64,000 nt of DNA. It comes from Sacculina carcini. Its lineage: Eukaryota; Arthropoda; Thecostraca; Sacculinidae. The DNA lies in NCBI GenBank assembly GCA_916048095.2, contig OU696572.1:2197362-2261361 (forward strand). Direction: 5' to 3'. Below, piece by piece: positions 1-10,700 of this stretch. Positions within the stretch are counted from its first letter, which is position 1; each line of letters starts with the position of its first letter. The translations under genes were made by a program, and so were the position numbers. Under the pieces are notes generated by a model. That model had not been told where the DNA came from, ran no database searches, and saw only the letters and a list, made by a program, of their open reading frames with translations.

Positions 1-330
1 GTTAATACGCAACCACGTGGTTTGCCTGGCCAACATTGGATAGTTTTCGCATCCGACGGCAATAATTTAGAGTATTTTGATTCTAGTGGAGTTCCTCCGC
101 TCTGGCATCCTTCATTTATGATATTCATCCAAAGGCACGGCGGTTGGCAAAGATGCAAGTTCAGCGCGCTCCAAGTTCAGTCATCGACCAGCAGTACATG
201 TGTAGTGTTTTGTGTTCTGTTTGCTCTTTGTTTCGATTTTGGTATGAAGCTGGAAGATTTTTTGTCACTATTCTCGGGCAACACCTATAGAAACGAGCAA
301 TTTTTACCGCAAATATGGTCATTATTCAAA
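1..330 (+). pseudogene. Polinton/adenovirus-like cysteine protease fragment
   Basis: The frame is open from the window edge to about 330. It shows the order of an adenain-type (Ulp1-related) protease as found in Polintons: a GQHWIVF block with the catalytic His, an EYFDSSG block giving the acidic residue, a Gln, then an SSTC block with the presumed nucleophile Cys, then an NE dipeptide near the end. In Polintons this enzyme is thought to mature virion proteins. The N-terminus lies before the window and a different frame takes over after about 330. No other Polinton gene follows except the relic at 300-712, so I treat it as a remnant. It sits 5' of a PARL exon, so it is probably inside an upstream PARL intron. 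The family call is from motifs only. Confidence 0.62.
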
Positions 331-712
331 CCAGTGCTGGTATACTGTTCTACAGCCGCCCAGATATATCATACTGGACACGGCTAGCAAAAATCACTTC
401 AATTTTCTTACACAACGTATTCATGGTCTGGAGTACGCCTACTGTCCGTACCTGACATTTATCTACGAAGATGTGATCAGAAGATTTAGTCGAATGATTC
501 GACGACTGAAACCTGAGAGAATTTTCGCCAAAGGATTCGATAAAGCAAGACGATTATCGACATTACTGCGAGTGAACGTGGAAAACCTTGAGGATCCCTT
601 CATGACTGTTCAAAGTGGACTTTGAACGTATTTCATGTCCACACCGTCATTTATTCAAACATCGATGTGCTGTTGAACGCTGTCAAATATTTTCCAAATG
701 TTTGTACTTCGT
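300..712 (+). pseudogene. Relic ORF of an unrecognised mobile-element or virus-like family
   Basis: A second frame, different from the protease frame, is open from about 300 to a stop at 623-625 and has no good ATG. It contains an HGLEY block, a KGFDKAR block and a VENLED block. Just past the stop a third frame carries a C-P-H...C-A pattern to about 710. That combination (KG-x-x-K, NLED, then Cys/His) resembles an uncharacterised protein family I recall from arthropod mobile-element sequences, but I cannot name a function. The shift at about 620 indicates decay. It may belong with the protease relic immediately upstream. Confidence 0.3.
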
Positions 713-1028
713 TACATTGTTGCGACCGGAAATGTTGTGTTTTAGCAGCGCCGTCTATACTGGACGGAGGCTTTAGTTACTTTTTTCGCCGCTAGGTGGC
801 ACTACTTGCGGTACATGGTTATCTACTCACTCAAACAAACCAGCACACACATACACAAAGATACAAACACAATCGGTTGTGTTTGCCCTCTTTATTACAC
901 TTGTATTTACGTCAATTATTTACCTTTTTATTTACGTAAAATTTCTATTTGATCTCTATTAATGATTGGTATTACTTATTTGTGTTTGTGTGTGACTGTG
1001 TGTGTGTGTGTGTGTGTATGTTTATCAG
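713..1028. other. Probable PARL intron sequence, nothing recognised
   Basis: AT-rich sequence ending in a (TG)n tract (about 998-1018) directly before the PARL splice acceptor. A short ACACA-rich stretch lies near 843-870. I see no gene or named repeat. Confidence 0.5.
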
Positions 1029-1124
1029 AGGCGAAATTGTCTTCGTTTTTGCTATGTGCATTCAGTCATATGTCTGCTGTGCATCTTGCTTGCAACATGT
1101 TTGTGTTGCATAGCTTCTCAACAG
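1029..1124 (+). CDS. PARL: PARL rhomboid protease, internal exon
   Basis: Presenilin-associated rhomboid-like protease is a multi-pass serine protease of the mitochondrial inner membrane; known animal substrates include PINK1 and PGAM5. This exon encodes the stretch with FSHMSAVHLACNMFVLHSFS, matching the conserved FSH...H...NMYVLWSFS transmembrane region of PARL. The acceptor is tatcag (or the AG two bases later) behind a (TG)n tract, and the donor is gtggcc. The coding frame is open and ends in phase 1, which joins exactly to the next exon (first bases GA) to complete a Gly codon. Exons further 5' are not in the window. The gene call is confident; the exact 5' edge is uncertain by two bases. 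Confidence 0.88.
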
Positions 1125-1214
1125 GTGGCCGCTCTCTATCTCTGTGTATTTTCAACATTTCATCTTCGAATTATTTCACTAATAAAAACCAGTCAGTCTT
1201 AGCTATTGCCAAAA

Positions 1215-1517
1215 GAGAAGAATTAGTCGGGTGTTCGAAACCCGGCGAAGGAGAATTACTTTGGGCGAATTCTATAATCCAACAGTCCCTGTCCACCCAG
1301 CAGTCAATGATGGTACCACATATCAGTCATGAGTTGCGCCATGCATTCTGGGGAGGTGGCCTCTCTAATACATCTTCCGTCCTTGTGTCATCATAGCGTG
1401 GAGAGGGTCGGTTCTGCGGTGGCAGCGAGCTGCACGGGACACACCTGTGTGTTCATAAGCTTCGGCTTCTTCCCGTGTAGCAGCTGTCACTTCAGGCCTT
1501 CAACCTTGTAACCTTTG
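1215..1517 (+). mobile_element. tRNA-derived SINE, 5'-truncated copy
   Basis: The copy keeps a box-B-like GTGTTCGAAACCC segment (about 1229-1241) followed by the tRNA-unrelated body shared with copies at 36990-37341 and 26795-26964: a CTGTCCACCCAGCA block, a CAGTCATG block, a GCATTCTGGGGAGG block and a CACGGGACACACCTGTGTG block. Box A is missing. It lies in the short PARL intron between exons 1029-1124 and 1564-1688. Confidence 0.72.
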
Positions 1518-1563
1518 TCGCTCAAATGGAGATTTTACGGTGTATGTGTGTCTGTGTGTGTAG

Positions 1564-1688
1564 GAGCGGTGGAGATACTAGGTCGTGAGCAATTTATCGG
1601 CTTGTATGTGAGCGGTGCCCTAGTCTCATCGCTGACTAGCTATGTGACACGTGCTATGTCGGGACAGGTTTTCGTCTCACTGGGAGCC
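1564..1688 (+). CDS. PARL: PARL rhomboid protease, internal exon
   Basis: This exon encodes the segment with ILGREQFIGLYVSGALVSS and ends in SLGA, the residues directly before the catalytic Ser of PARL (SLGA-SGA in family members). The acceptor is tgtgtgtgtag and the donor is a consensus gtgagt. It starts with two bases that complete the phase-1 codon of the previous exon and ends in phase 0, as needed for the next exon at 15173, which begins with TCG (Ser). A (CA)n repeat begins six bases after the donor site. No stops or frame changes. Confidence 0.93.
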
Positions 1689-1696
1689 GTGAGTAA

Positions 1697-1735
1697 CACA
1701 CACACACACACACACGTGCATACACACATACACAC
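1697..1735 (+). repeat. (CA)n repeat just inside PARL intron donor
   Basis: ACACAC-type repeat with minor interruptions beginning 8 nt into the 13.5 kb intron. It is complementary in kind to the (GT)n tract at the 3' end of the same intron (about 14950-15170). Confidence 0.85.
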
Positions 1736-1824
1736 ATTCACTCTTCAGTTGATCGTGCTGTGTGAAGGTTGTGTTTGTCTGTGTTGGCTAAAGTTCGAGT
1801 GGTATAAGTGAAGGTCGTGTCATA

Positions 1825-2700
1825 ATGGATATCGAAACTGTTAAGCTTATGATGGATTCGCAGGAGAGAGCGTTCAGGTCGGCTATGGACTTGGTGGTGA
1901 GGGAACAGAACAGCAGAATCTCTGTCGCGGAGGAGACCATCAGGGAGATGGAGAAGAGCTTGGAGTTTGCTCACGCAGAGATAAGAGACTTGAAGAAGGA
2001 GGTGAGTTTGCTGAAAAAGAGCGAAGATGGGAATTTCAAGAAAATTGCGGAATGTGAAGAAAGACTGAGAACTACAGAAGACTATAACAGAAGGAAGAAC
2101 ATCAGGATTGCAGGACTGGCAGAGTGTTCCTCCCAAGAAACATGCGAGGAAACCGCAGTGGTGGCCAACAAATTGTTAAAGGACAAACTTGGAATCGACA
2201 ATGCGACTATTGACGAGGCACGCCGTGTCGGTCGCTCAAAGGATAACAGAAAACCGCGAACTATTTTAGTACGGTTCCAAAATGTGCATGATAAGCACAA
2301 TGTCACGCGCAATGCGAAAAAACTCAAGGGCAGCGGGATCTTCGTGAATGAAGACCTGTCACCGGCCTCCCTAGCGGAGAAGATGCGACAAATGCCGGAG
2401 ATGAAAACTGCGAGAGAAGCTGGCAAGATCGCCTACTTTCGGCAGGCCCGCCTCATCATCAGGGAAAGACATGATGGGGCAATGCGGGAGACCAATGTCA
2501 CTGGCGCTAATGGAGCTGTGCGAGCTGGATCTGGCACTACTACCGGTGCTGAGTCGCGGGTGGTCGATGCAACTCAGACCACCAATGAGAGAATGGCGGG
2601 TGCGGTCGGTGGCGCAGAGCGGATATTTACACCGGGAGCAGCGGTTGGCGGGAGAACTACGACGCGCACACAGTCGCAGAGGGTCAACAAAAAGCGCTAA
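1825..2700 (+). CDS. LINE ORF1, coiled-coil RNA-binding protein
   Basis: 291 residues. The N-terminal third (about residues 20-95) is heptad-rich and predicted coiled coil by eye. It is followed by an RRKNIRIAGL block, an EARRVGR block and an RTILVRFQN block, the pattern seen in the RRM-like/C-terminal region of L1-type and related ORF1 proteins that form RNA-binding trimers. The C-terminus is Gly/Thr/Arg-rich and basic. There is no CCHC zinc knuckle. The role is expected to be packaging of element RNA into ribonucleoprotein. It is separated from ORF2 by 55 nt. Confidence 0.75.
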   Translation: MDIETVKLMMDSQERAFRSAMDLVVREQNSRISVAEETIREMEKSLEFAHAEIRDLKKEVSLLKKSEDGNFKKIAECEERLRTTEDYNRRKNIRIAGLAECSSQETCEETAVVANKLLKDKLGIDNATIDEARRVGRSKDNRKPRTILVRFQNVHDKHNVTRNAKKLKGSGIFVNEDLSPASLAEKMRQMPEMKTAREAGKIAYFRQARLIIRERHDGAMRETNVTGANGAVRAGSGTTTGAESRVVDATQTTNERMAGAVGGAERIFTPGAAVGGRTTTRTQSQRVNKKR

Positions 2701-2755
2701 AAACTGTGAGTGTGTTTCGGTTTTGTTACTGATTAATTTACTTCAAATCTGAATC

Positions 2756-5700
2756 ATGTCTGACTCGTCTATAAGCAAGGAACATAATTCATATTTTCGA
2801 TATGTGTTTGAAAAAATCAATAATGGTGCTCCATGTGAATTGGATAATCAAAATTTCGATCCGCTAGAATTTCATTATGACAAATATGATACAAATGGGG
2901 TGAATCACTTCTTGGCACAGCATAATGGTTATGAAGCTGCAACTTCTAAATATGTGAGCATGGAAAGTGGGCTTGAGATTAGAGACAATGATGGGTTTTC
3001 CATTCTCGCGCTGAATATTGCTAGTGTACCCGCAAATTTGCAAAGTTTTGTTGATCAGGTACTGAGTCTAAGCAACAAAGAGTTTGATGTGATAGGTTTC
3101 TCCGAAACCAGATTAAATGAGGATATTGCCTCACTCTATAGAATTCCTAACTATTCCATGCATGCAATCCACCGTAATAGACAAGGCGGGGGAGTGTGTA
3201 TGTATGTGAGAGATGTATTTCCCTCTACTGTGCTATATGAATTATGTAGATGTGATCCTGCACTGGAGTGTGTATGTGTAGAGATTATGAACAACAACAA
3301 GAAAAGTATTTTAATCTCTGTATATCGACCGCCAAATGGGAATCACACAGAATTTATCAAAAACATGAGTGATATTTTGCTTTTTATAGGCCGCAGATCA
3401 TATCAACATGTTTATTTTTTTGGAGATTGGAACATCAATTTGTTGTCTAACAGCAGTCTCGTGGAAGAGTTTAAAAATAGTATGTACAACTATTCGTTAC
3501 TTCCTTCAACCACAAAACCAACCAGAATAACAAACAACTCTGTATCACTTATAGACCACATTTGGCATAACAGGGTATCTGCAAACACAAGCAATTTCAT
3601 ACTTTTCACCGACATTTCTGATCACTGTCCTATTATCTCTTGCTTTCGAGAGAGTGGTGCTCCCTCAAAACCACACCGTCAGATATTGAGGCACGATTTC
3701 AGCCAGATAAATATGACATCATTTTCCAACGAGGTGGCAGAAATGAACTGGAATGATGTCAATTCAGCAATATGCCCAAACGACGCATATAATAAATTCA
3801 CAAATATGATCTGCAGTGCCGTTTCAAGAAACTTTCCGTTGAAGATTGCTAGATCAGGAAGATTCGAAAATACATCTCCTTACCTGACCGCAGGTTTAAT
3901 CCAAAGTATTAGAGAAAAGCACAGATTAGCAAGACTCGCTCACAAGTGGCCGCTCACATACAAGGATAGGTATAAGCAGTATAGAAATAAGTTGACTTCT
4001 ATTCTAAAAGCCGCTAAGAACGAGTACTACAAGAGTCAGTTAAAAGATTGTGAAGGCAATCCTAAGAAAACATGGAAGGTGATTAACCAGGTCTTGGGAC
4101 GTAAAAATGAAAGTAATATACCCATTAATTTAGATGGTATTTCGGACAATCAAGTTGCTGATGCTTTCAATAGACATTTTGTTAATCTGGTGGATAAAGG
4201 TCCCACCGCTAACATCACCTTAAAAAAATCCAATTTCAGTCAGTATTTAGATCCATCTCCTTTATTTTCCATGTATTTAGTCCCATGCACTGTGAGTGAA
4301 ATAAAAGGCTACATATTGTCCCTAAAATCTAATTCGGCGGGGTTTGATAAATTAAACGCAAATATCTTAAAATCGGTGGTAAGCTATATAGTACCTCCTT
4401 TGGTTCATATAATTAATCTCTCCTTCAGTTGTGGAATATTCCCAGACTCTCTGAAAATTGCTAAATCTCTACCACTGCATAAATCGGGGTCAAAAACGTG
4501 TATCAATAATTATAGACTAATATCAATTCTCCCAGTGGTAAGCAAAATATTTGAAAAGGCCATTGCTTACAGATTGATTCATTTCCTTGAAAAAAACAAC
4601 TTACTCGCGAATTGTCAATTCGGATTTAGAAAAAACAGGTCCACGCAGTCGGCTCTGCTGCACTTTGCGTCAAAAATTTATTCTGAATTAGACAAAAAAT
4701 CCCACGTGGCATCAGTTTTTATAGATATCTCTAAAGCCTTCGACTCGCTAGATCACGATATATTACTGTTTAAATTGCAAAAGTGTGGATTGAGGGGTCC
4801 CCCTCTAGATTTAATGAAAAGTTATTTGGCCGATCGTAAACAAATGGTATTCTGTAATGATGTATGCTCTCAGTACAGTGTGATCAAGAGCAGAGTGCCA
4901 CAGGGGTCCATTTTGGGCCCAATTTTGTTCCTAGTGTATATAAATGATATAATAAATTCTAGCAATGCCTATTTCACCATGTATGCAGACGATACCAGTT
5001 TCATTGTTTCCGATCACGACCTACAAAATCTTCACTTGAAATTGTCCCAAACGTTAGATGATATAAATCTTTGGACAGAACATAATAAGCTGAAACTTAA
5101 TGTTAAAAAAACACATGTCATGTTATTTCAAAACAGGTCTCTGACACATACTCTGCACACATTAAAACTTGGAAATAATGTTGTTCAGCGGGTTAAGAGC
5201 ACACACTTTTTAGGTGTCATAATAGATGAATATTTCAATTGGAACGAACACATTGCCAGTGTATGTAGGGCATTATCTAGGACAGCAGGTGTCATATACC
5301 GTACCAGACGAACTCTGACTACGGAAGCAATGAAAACCTTGTATTATGCCCTTTGCTATTCCAAATTGATTTACTGCATATCAGTCTGGGGCTGCACATG
5401 GCCATCATTTTTAAAATGTCTCTTCACTGTTCAGAAACGCATCCTGGAACTAATTTTCTTCAAGAAAAGCAGGTATTCAGCTGACGAGATATTCGCCAAC
5501 CAGAAAATGTTAAAACTTGAGAATGTGCACAAGTATTTCTTGTATCTTACCATACACAGATCAATGAAAAATAATGATGCCATATTTCAAATTCAAGGAC
5601 ACTCATTAACAACACGTAGAAATAATGTGAATTTGGTATGTCCATCCTTCCGAACCAGCCTCTTCAAAAATTCAATATTATACCTTGGGCCTAAACTTTG

Positions 5701-5806
5701 GAACTGTCTACCGGTTTGTATTAAATCAGCATATACCATTATGTCTATAGATACGTTTAAAGCGAAAATTAAACACCACTTGTATAACCTCCAGGCAAAC
5801 ACATAA
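2756..5806 (+). CDS. LINE ORF2, endonuclease and reverse transcriptase
   Basis: 1016 residues, uninterrupted. An APE-type endonuclease lies at about residues 75-300: SETR with the metal-binding Glu near 117, SVYRPPNG near 187-195, and SDHCPI near 288-294. The reverse transcriptase lies at about 490-770: INNYRLISILP, then IDISKAFDSLDH with catalytic Asp near 657, PQGSILGP, and YADD near 743-746. The C-terminal about 250 residues have the Leu/Trp-rich form usual for CR1/Jockey-group ORF2. The enzyme nicks target DNA and copies element RNA onto it. Translation of ORF2 after ORF1 would need reinitiation or an internal start; the ATG at 2756 is the first in frame. Confidence 0.92.
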   Translation: MSDSSISKEHNSYFRYVFEKINNGAPCELDNQNFDPLEFHYDKYDTNGVNHFLAQHNGYEAATSKYVSMESGLEIRDNDGFSILALNIASVPANLQSFVDQVLSLSNKEFDVIGFSETRLNEDIASLYRIPNYSMHAIHRNRQGGGVCMYVRDVFPSTVLYELCRCDPALECVCVEIMNNNKKSILISVYRPPNGNHTEFIKNMSDILLFIGRRSYQHVYFFGDWNINLLSNSSLVEEFKNSMYNYSLLPSTTKPTRITNNSVSLIDHIWHNRVSANTSNFILFTDISDHCPIISCFRESGAPSKPHRQILRHDFSQINMTSFSNEVAEMNWNDVNSAICPNDAYNKFTNMICSAVSRNFPLKIARSGRFENTSPYLTAGLIQSIREKHRLARLAHKWPLTYKDRYKQYRNKLTSILKAAKNEYYKSQLKDCEGNPKKTWKVINQVLGRKNESNIPINLDGISDNQVADAFNRHFVNLVDKGPTANITLKKSNFSQYLDPSPLFSMYLVPCTVSEIKGYILSLKSNSAGFDKLNANILKSVVSYIVPPLVHIINLSFSCGIFPDSLKIAKSLPLHKSGSKTCINNYRLISILPVVSKIFEKAIAYRLIHFLEKNNLLANCQFGFRKNRSTQSALLHFASKIYSELDKKSHVASVFIDISKAFDSLDHDILLFKLQKCGLRGPPLDLMKSYLADRKQMVFCNDVCSQYSVIKSRVPQGSILGPILFLVYINDIINSSNAYFTMYADDTSFIVSDHDLQNLHLKLSQTLDDINLWTEHNKLKLNVKKTHVMLFQNRSLTHTLHTLKLGNNVVQRVKSTHFLGVIIDEYFNWNEHIASVCRALSRTAGVIYRTRRTLTTEAMKTLYYALCYSKLIYCISVWGCTWPSFLKCLFTVQKRILELIFFKKSRYSADEIFANQKMLKLENVHKYFLYLTIHRSMKNNDAIFQIQGHSLTTRRNNVNLVCPSFRTSLFKNSILYLGPKLWNCLPVCIKSAYTIMSIDTFKAKIKHHLYNLQANT

Positions 5807-6041
5807 TTTGTACGTTCACAGTATGACTGTATTGTTTGTTTTGTATATATTCTGTTTTTGCATTGTTCTGTTGCATGTTTTGTTTTAGCATATGTTTTGT
5901 AGTAATTTGTTGCACTGCACAAATCTAGATTAAAAATATTTATTGTCTGTCTAACAAGCCATGGCTTGACAGACTATATTGCCTCTGATGTTTTCGTTAT
6001 TTTGTGTTACCTGTGTGATGTTGTTTTTTTGGCAATAAATG

Positions 6042-6066
6042 ATACAATACAATACAATACAATACA
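6042..6066 (+). repeat. (ATACA)n tail of the LINE
   Basis: About five copies of a pentanucleotide follow the aataaat motif and mark the 3' end of the LINE. The 120 bp from here to the hAT target site is unremarkable. Confidence 0.8.
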
Positions 6067-7418
6067 CCCGGACATACACATATACGTATATTCTCATTCA
6101 GACAAACGAGATTAAACTGGATTGCCGTTTTGCAGTTCTCAATCTTCTTATTGGTCGTGTCGATCGTTCGTGCGAGTTTTTGATGATCACTAGGGCTGTC
6201 AAAAAAGTAACCTAAAAATCAGAAAAAAGTAACTTTATTTTCGAGAAAAAGTAACCTAAAAAAGTAACCTAAAAATAACCTGAGTTTTAAATTTATTATC
6301 ACTTTTGTATCGCTTTATCACATGTTTATCACGCCTTTGTTGATTAGTGCGCTATGTGAAATACACGGTTTGTATGTTGTTTGCATGTGAACATATAAAG
6401 TAACCTAATAACCAATAAAAAGGTAACCTAAGAATAACCTCCTCCAAAAAAGGTCAATTTCTGTTTGCAGTTCTGAAGGAAGAAAATACACCAGTCCTTC
6501 TTTTTATCCTCTTTCCGAGTTGGTACTACTTTTCCACCCTCTCCGATCTGGTACCATTTTTACAACAAACAAACCAAAAGTGACTTAAAATAATTTAGCT
6601 AACTTCGAAAAAAGGAGCATAACCATCAAAATATAATTTTAAGTGGAAAGCTCATACAAATGCGAAATACACTAATTGCAAATGTAATTATTTTTAGTAA
6701 TGGTCGCAATAATGTTCTTTATATTTTTTCAATGAACTATCAAATAGCACGTACTACAGTTTGTATATTAGTGTGATCGTAAACACTGCATGTGTGAATA
6801 CCCCCGTCCTCCCATATGTATCACCCTGTGCTCACAGTCTTATAAATGTCAAACGTGGGATAATGGCGCTATCTCACGCCCTGAAAATCACGTGCAAATT
6901 CCTGTTCAAGTAAATACGTACTGTCAAGTGCTACAGTGCAGTATCTGGTATAGAGAGCTCACACATCGTACTATACCACGCTCCAAGCATCTCACGACAC
7001 CCTCTAGTTCGTTGACATTTCCTAAAATGGAATTACACTATCCTGCGTCCCCAAAAACGTATAAATATCCAGTAGCACGGATATTAGGATGAAAATCAAT
7101 TGCTAAATCCTAACAGCAGAAATGTTGACATTTCTTGATCTTCAGACCTAATATTCCATCTCTTTTCCTATTTTATCCTCATATATACCGTTTTTGTGCC
7201 TCTTATCTGCAAAAAGTCACCAAACTTCGTGGTAAATTTACCTAATAACAAGAAAAATAACAAAAGGTAACCTGACGATAAAAAAGTAACTTTAAAAGCA
7301 AAAAAGTAACCTAACGATGAAAAAGTAACTTTTGGTAACCTAATAATTTTTTAATAATTATCGTACACAACTTTTTCATGCAGTTCTAGGTAGCTTATGA
7401 AAAAGTGACCTTTAGGTG

Positions 7419-7731
7419 TGTAATGTAATCGGGCAAAGCCCTCTTACCTCTCGCGCAGGAAAAACCCGCGCACACGACGAGAATACGTCCACACAGCGAA
7501 TATCTCTCGAACACACGGCAACGATGCTTACAACGCACAGGCCACCAACCGAATGACGCTCGACCGCTCGCAAAGCCAGCTTCACACACGCCACCTGATA
7601 CACGCCTCCGGCACTAGGCTCAAATCGCGGCCAATCAGCGCGCAGCAACGTGCGACGTCATACCTCGCACCAGTCGACTCAAGTGAACCGCTATGACGTC
7701 ACACCGCACGCCACTCGACAACAACGCCACA
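7419..7731 (-). repeat. 3' LTR
   Basis: 313 bp, TG...CA ends, one mismatch to the partner at 12201. In element orientation this is the downstream LTR. It is preceded by a purine-rich CTGGGGGAGA polypurine tract (complement of 7732-7741). Confidence 0.95.
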
Positions 7732-7745
7732 TCTCCCCCAGCTTT
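7732..7745 (-). promoter_or_regulatory. Polypurine tract of the LTR retrotransposon
   Basis: On the - strand, AAAAGCTGGGGGAGA abuts the 3' LTR directly. This is the expected site and composition for plus-strand DNA priming. Confidence 0.75.
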
Positions 7746-7788
7746 TCACCTGAAAGCTCACAACAAACACGCTTGCAAACACGCACGG

Positions 7789-10700
7789 TTAAACTTCATC
7801 ATCGGATAGACACACGTACTCGTTTAACCATGCCGGCGGTCGACGTCTCCTCGTTGACCGCCTCGGCTGCTCGACTGCAGCCTCATCCTCGACTCTCTCA
7901 GCCGCGACGCCCTCTCCGACATTCTCTCGAGCAGTATGTACACTCACGCCCTCTGAGGGCTCACCAGGTTCCTGCTCCACAGACACACGGTCCGCATCCA
8001 CGCCCTCGCCAGTAGCCAGTCGCTCAGGTGGCAGGCTGTCAGGTGTTCTGTCACCGCCGGGACTATCGGCCGCCTCGTCCCGTCCGCCATCACCGCTCAG
8101 GTCCAAGCTACACCGGGTGGCTCCACCGGGTGGCTCCACATCTCCGCGATTGCCGGTCGCATCCACATCCCAACCGCCGCTGGTCGGTTCCACGTCGCCA
8201 TGAGTGCCGGTCTCGTCTATGGCTCCACTATGGCCGGCACAGCGACGCTTGCGCAGGTCGAGCACATGGCGCGGCATGCCATCTACGCACACAACGTGCT
8301 GTGAGACGACCCTGGTCACCTTCCCGAGGGTCCACGGCGTTGTACATGACGGGATCGGCGGTTTCACCCACACCTCGTCACCAACGGCAAACGCTGCTGT
8401 CTGGTCATCAGCGTCCCTGCGGCCGGTCTCAAATGGAAGACGCCACTCGTATCTGAAAATACACCTCGAGGGAATAGTGCTCACCTGAGTCTCTTTGCGC
8501 GGCGTAACGTTGTACCAGAACGTCGCCTCCTCCGGGGAAATATGTCCCCTCGCTGCGATCCTTTTGATCGTACGGTGATTTCGCTCCACGATCCCGTTAC
8601 CGCCCGGGGCGTATGCGGCTCGGAATCGCAAAGAAATGCACCACTCGTCGGCGAACTGCTCCATCGCCGCCGACCGGAACGCCGTAGAGTTGTCCAGTAA
8701 CAGCTCCTCAAACGGCCCACGCTCAATCACAATCTGCCGCAGCTGAGCTATAATGCACAACGCCGTCTCATTCGGCAATCTGCGCCATACGGCAAGACGT
8801 GATGGACCACAATCCACCATCGACAGGTAAACGCCGGCATCGTAATGGGTGACGTCCGCTGCCACTCGATACCAGTTCCTGTCCACGGCCAGACTACCCT
8901 GACCTACGAGATTCTCCTCTCTCACCGCTGGATCGATACGTTGACAAGCCTCGCATCCAGCTAACTCCGCCTTCACATGGGCTCTCGTCAAATCACTCCG
9001 CAATTGTTGACCCAGGTACAGCGTCCTCTCGACACCTAAATGATGGGGCAGATGAGCCGCCCAAACGGTGTCCTTAATGCTCTTCTTCGTAGCAATAGCT
9101 GCTGATATTGCCACCTCCTCCTCACCAGCGTCACGATGAACAAGCCACTTCTTGGCCACCCTGGTCATCTGATCAGCTTTATTCTCCACAGTCGTGACAA
9201 ACCGGAGAGAAACTGTCAGGCCATGCTCGGCGATCGTCTCCTTAATCACCGCCAGTCGGCGCTTCACCAGCATCTCGGCAGAACCTTTAGTGCGGACACG
9301 GTTGCGCCCCTCGACAGTGCTGTCCATCCAACTAAGCACTGTCCTCGAGTCTGTCGCGACGGTAAACGTCTTGAACCCCCACGAAATCGCCATATTGATG
9401 CCACGACCGACTGCCTCCAGTTCGGACACATTAATGTGTAGAACGTCGGTCTTCTTACGGAGCCAAGTAGCATCCTCAACGATGCAGCCGTCCACCTCGA
9501 CCACCTCGCCAAGCGCCAACGTGATCGCGTCAGTCCATACAGGGACGTCTCCAGCTGCGTTCACGTCCCATCGACCCCTTACCGGGTCCGGCTTCTGAAC
9601 ACGCTGCAACAGCTCAGACACAAGCACACACACAACATTCTCCACCGGGTTATCCCACGACCCGCCACACCCCAACCGTTTCAAAAAACTGCAATGGGGG
9701 CGTAACCACCCGGCAACGGGGTAATGGCCGACTAAACGACCACATACGGAGAACAACCCACGCTTGGTCAGCCCTGTCAATTCGGGTGCAGCGTCACGAA
9801 GAGCTGTCCCTCTCGACATATTCAACCACCCATCGGGTCCCTTCCTCAGAGCAATTCCCAATAATCGACCCCCATCTAGGCCCTCCGGCTCCTTAGTCTC
9901 AAAGCCATACCTTCGCAGATGCTCCCGAAGCTGCTGCACGCTCACATCGGACGTCCTCACGATGATATCGTCGACATAATGATCTGTCGCCTTTCGCACC
10001 TTCTCGTCCAATGACAGGACCTTTCGCAGAATCAGCGTCATTATTCTTGGTGCACATGACAGGCCGAAGCCCAGCCGCGTCAACGCATAATGCACACCAT
10101 TATACCTCACGACCTGATACTTCCACAGATCTCGGCTCACGTGAATCTGCAGGTACGCCGACTTGAGATCAACTACCTTGATCTCCCCCTGCCATTGCCT
10201 CCACTCTCTGATCTTGTCAGCACACACTGACACACCGTCATCTCCTGTGTGACACTCGACAAAGCCGTTCAGCTCACGGTAATCCATAACAGGACGAACT
10301 TTGTCTTTCGTCGGCTGTACGACGGCCAACAGCGGGATGATCCCCTTTACTGGGCCGTGCCATGTGATTAACCAGCCTTTCTCGATCCAGCTCCGGATCT
10401 CGGCATTGTACCTCTCGCTCACTCCGGGAGCTCTCGTACATCTGTACTCCGCCACGCTGTTCTGTAGCTGGTCCGGCTCTTTGTCAGACCACCGCCAGCT
10501 CACCGTCCATCGGCCCTCAGCGAATGACGCTACGAAGTGCTTGTCGACAACTTCCAGCGGCTGCGGACTATCCGTGGAACCTGCCAACATAAACCTCACA
10601 CACTTCGTCGATTTATTAGACACACTCTTACGCGCCGGTGCACGACAGCACCCCTCGGGGTAAGGTTTCCCCCACTCAACGGTGTATTTAGAGTCAACAC

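Larger units (their letters stand above)
1736..6066 (+). mobile_element. Non-LTR retrotransposon (Jockey/CR1-like), two ORFs, apparently full length
   Basis: A two-ORF LINE: ORF1 at 1825-2700 and ORF2 at 2756-5806, then about 230 bp of 3' UTR with an aataaa motif at 6034 and a terminal (ATACA)n tail at 6042-6065. Both ORFs are uninterrupted, so this copy is recent or nearly intact. The 5' edge is not defined by a visible target duplication; I place it between the (CA)n at 1697-1735 and the ORF1 start. Clade assignment (CR1/Daphne/Jockey group) rests on RT motif style and the microsatellite tail and is an inference. It lies in a PARL intron in the same orientation as the gene. Confidence 0.85.
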
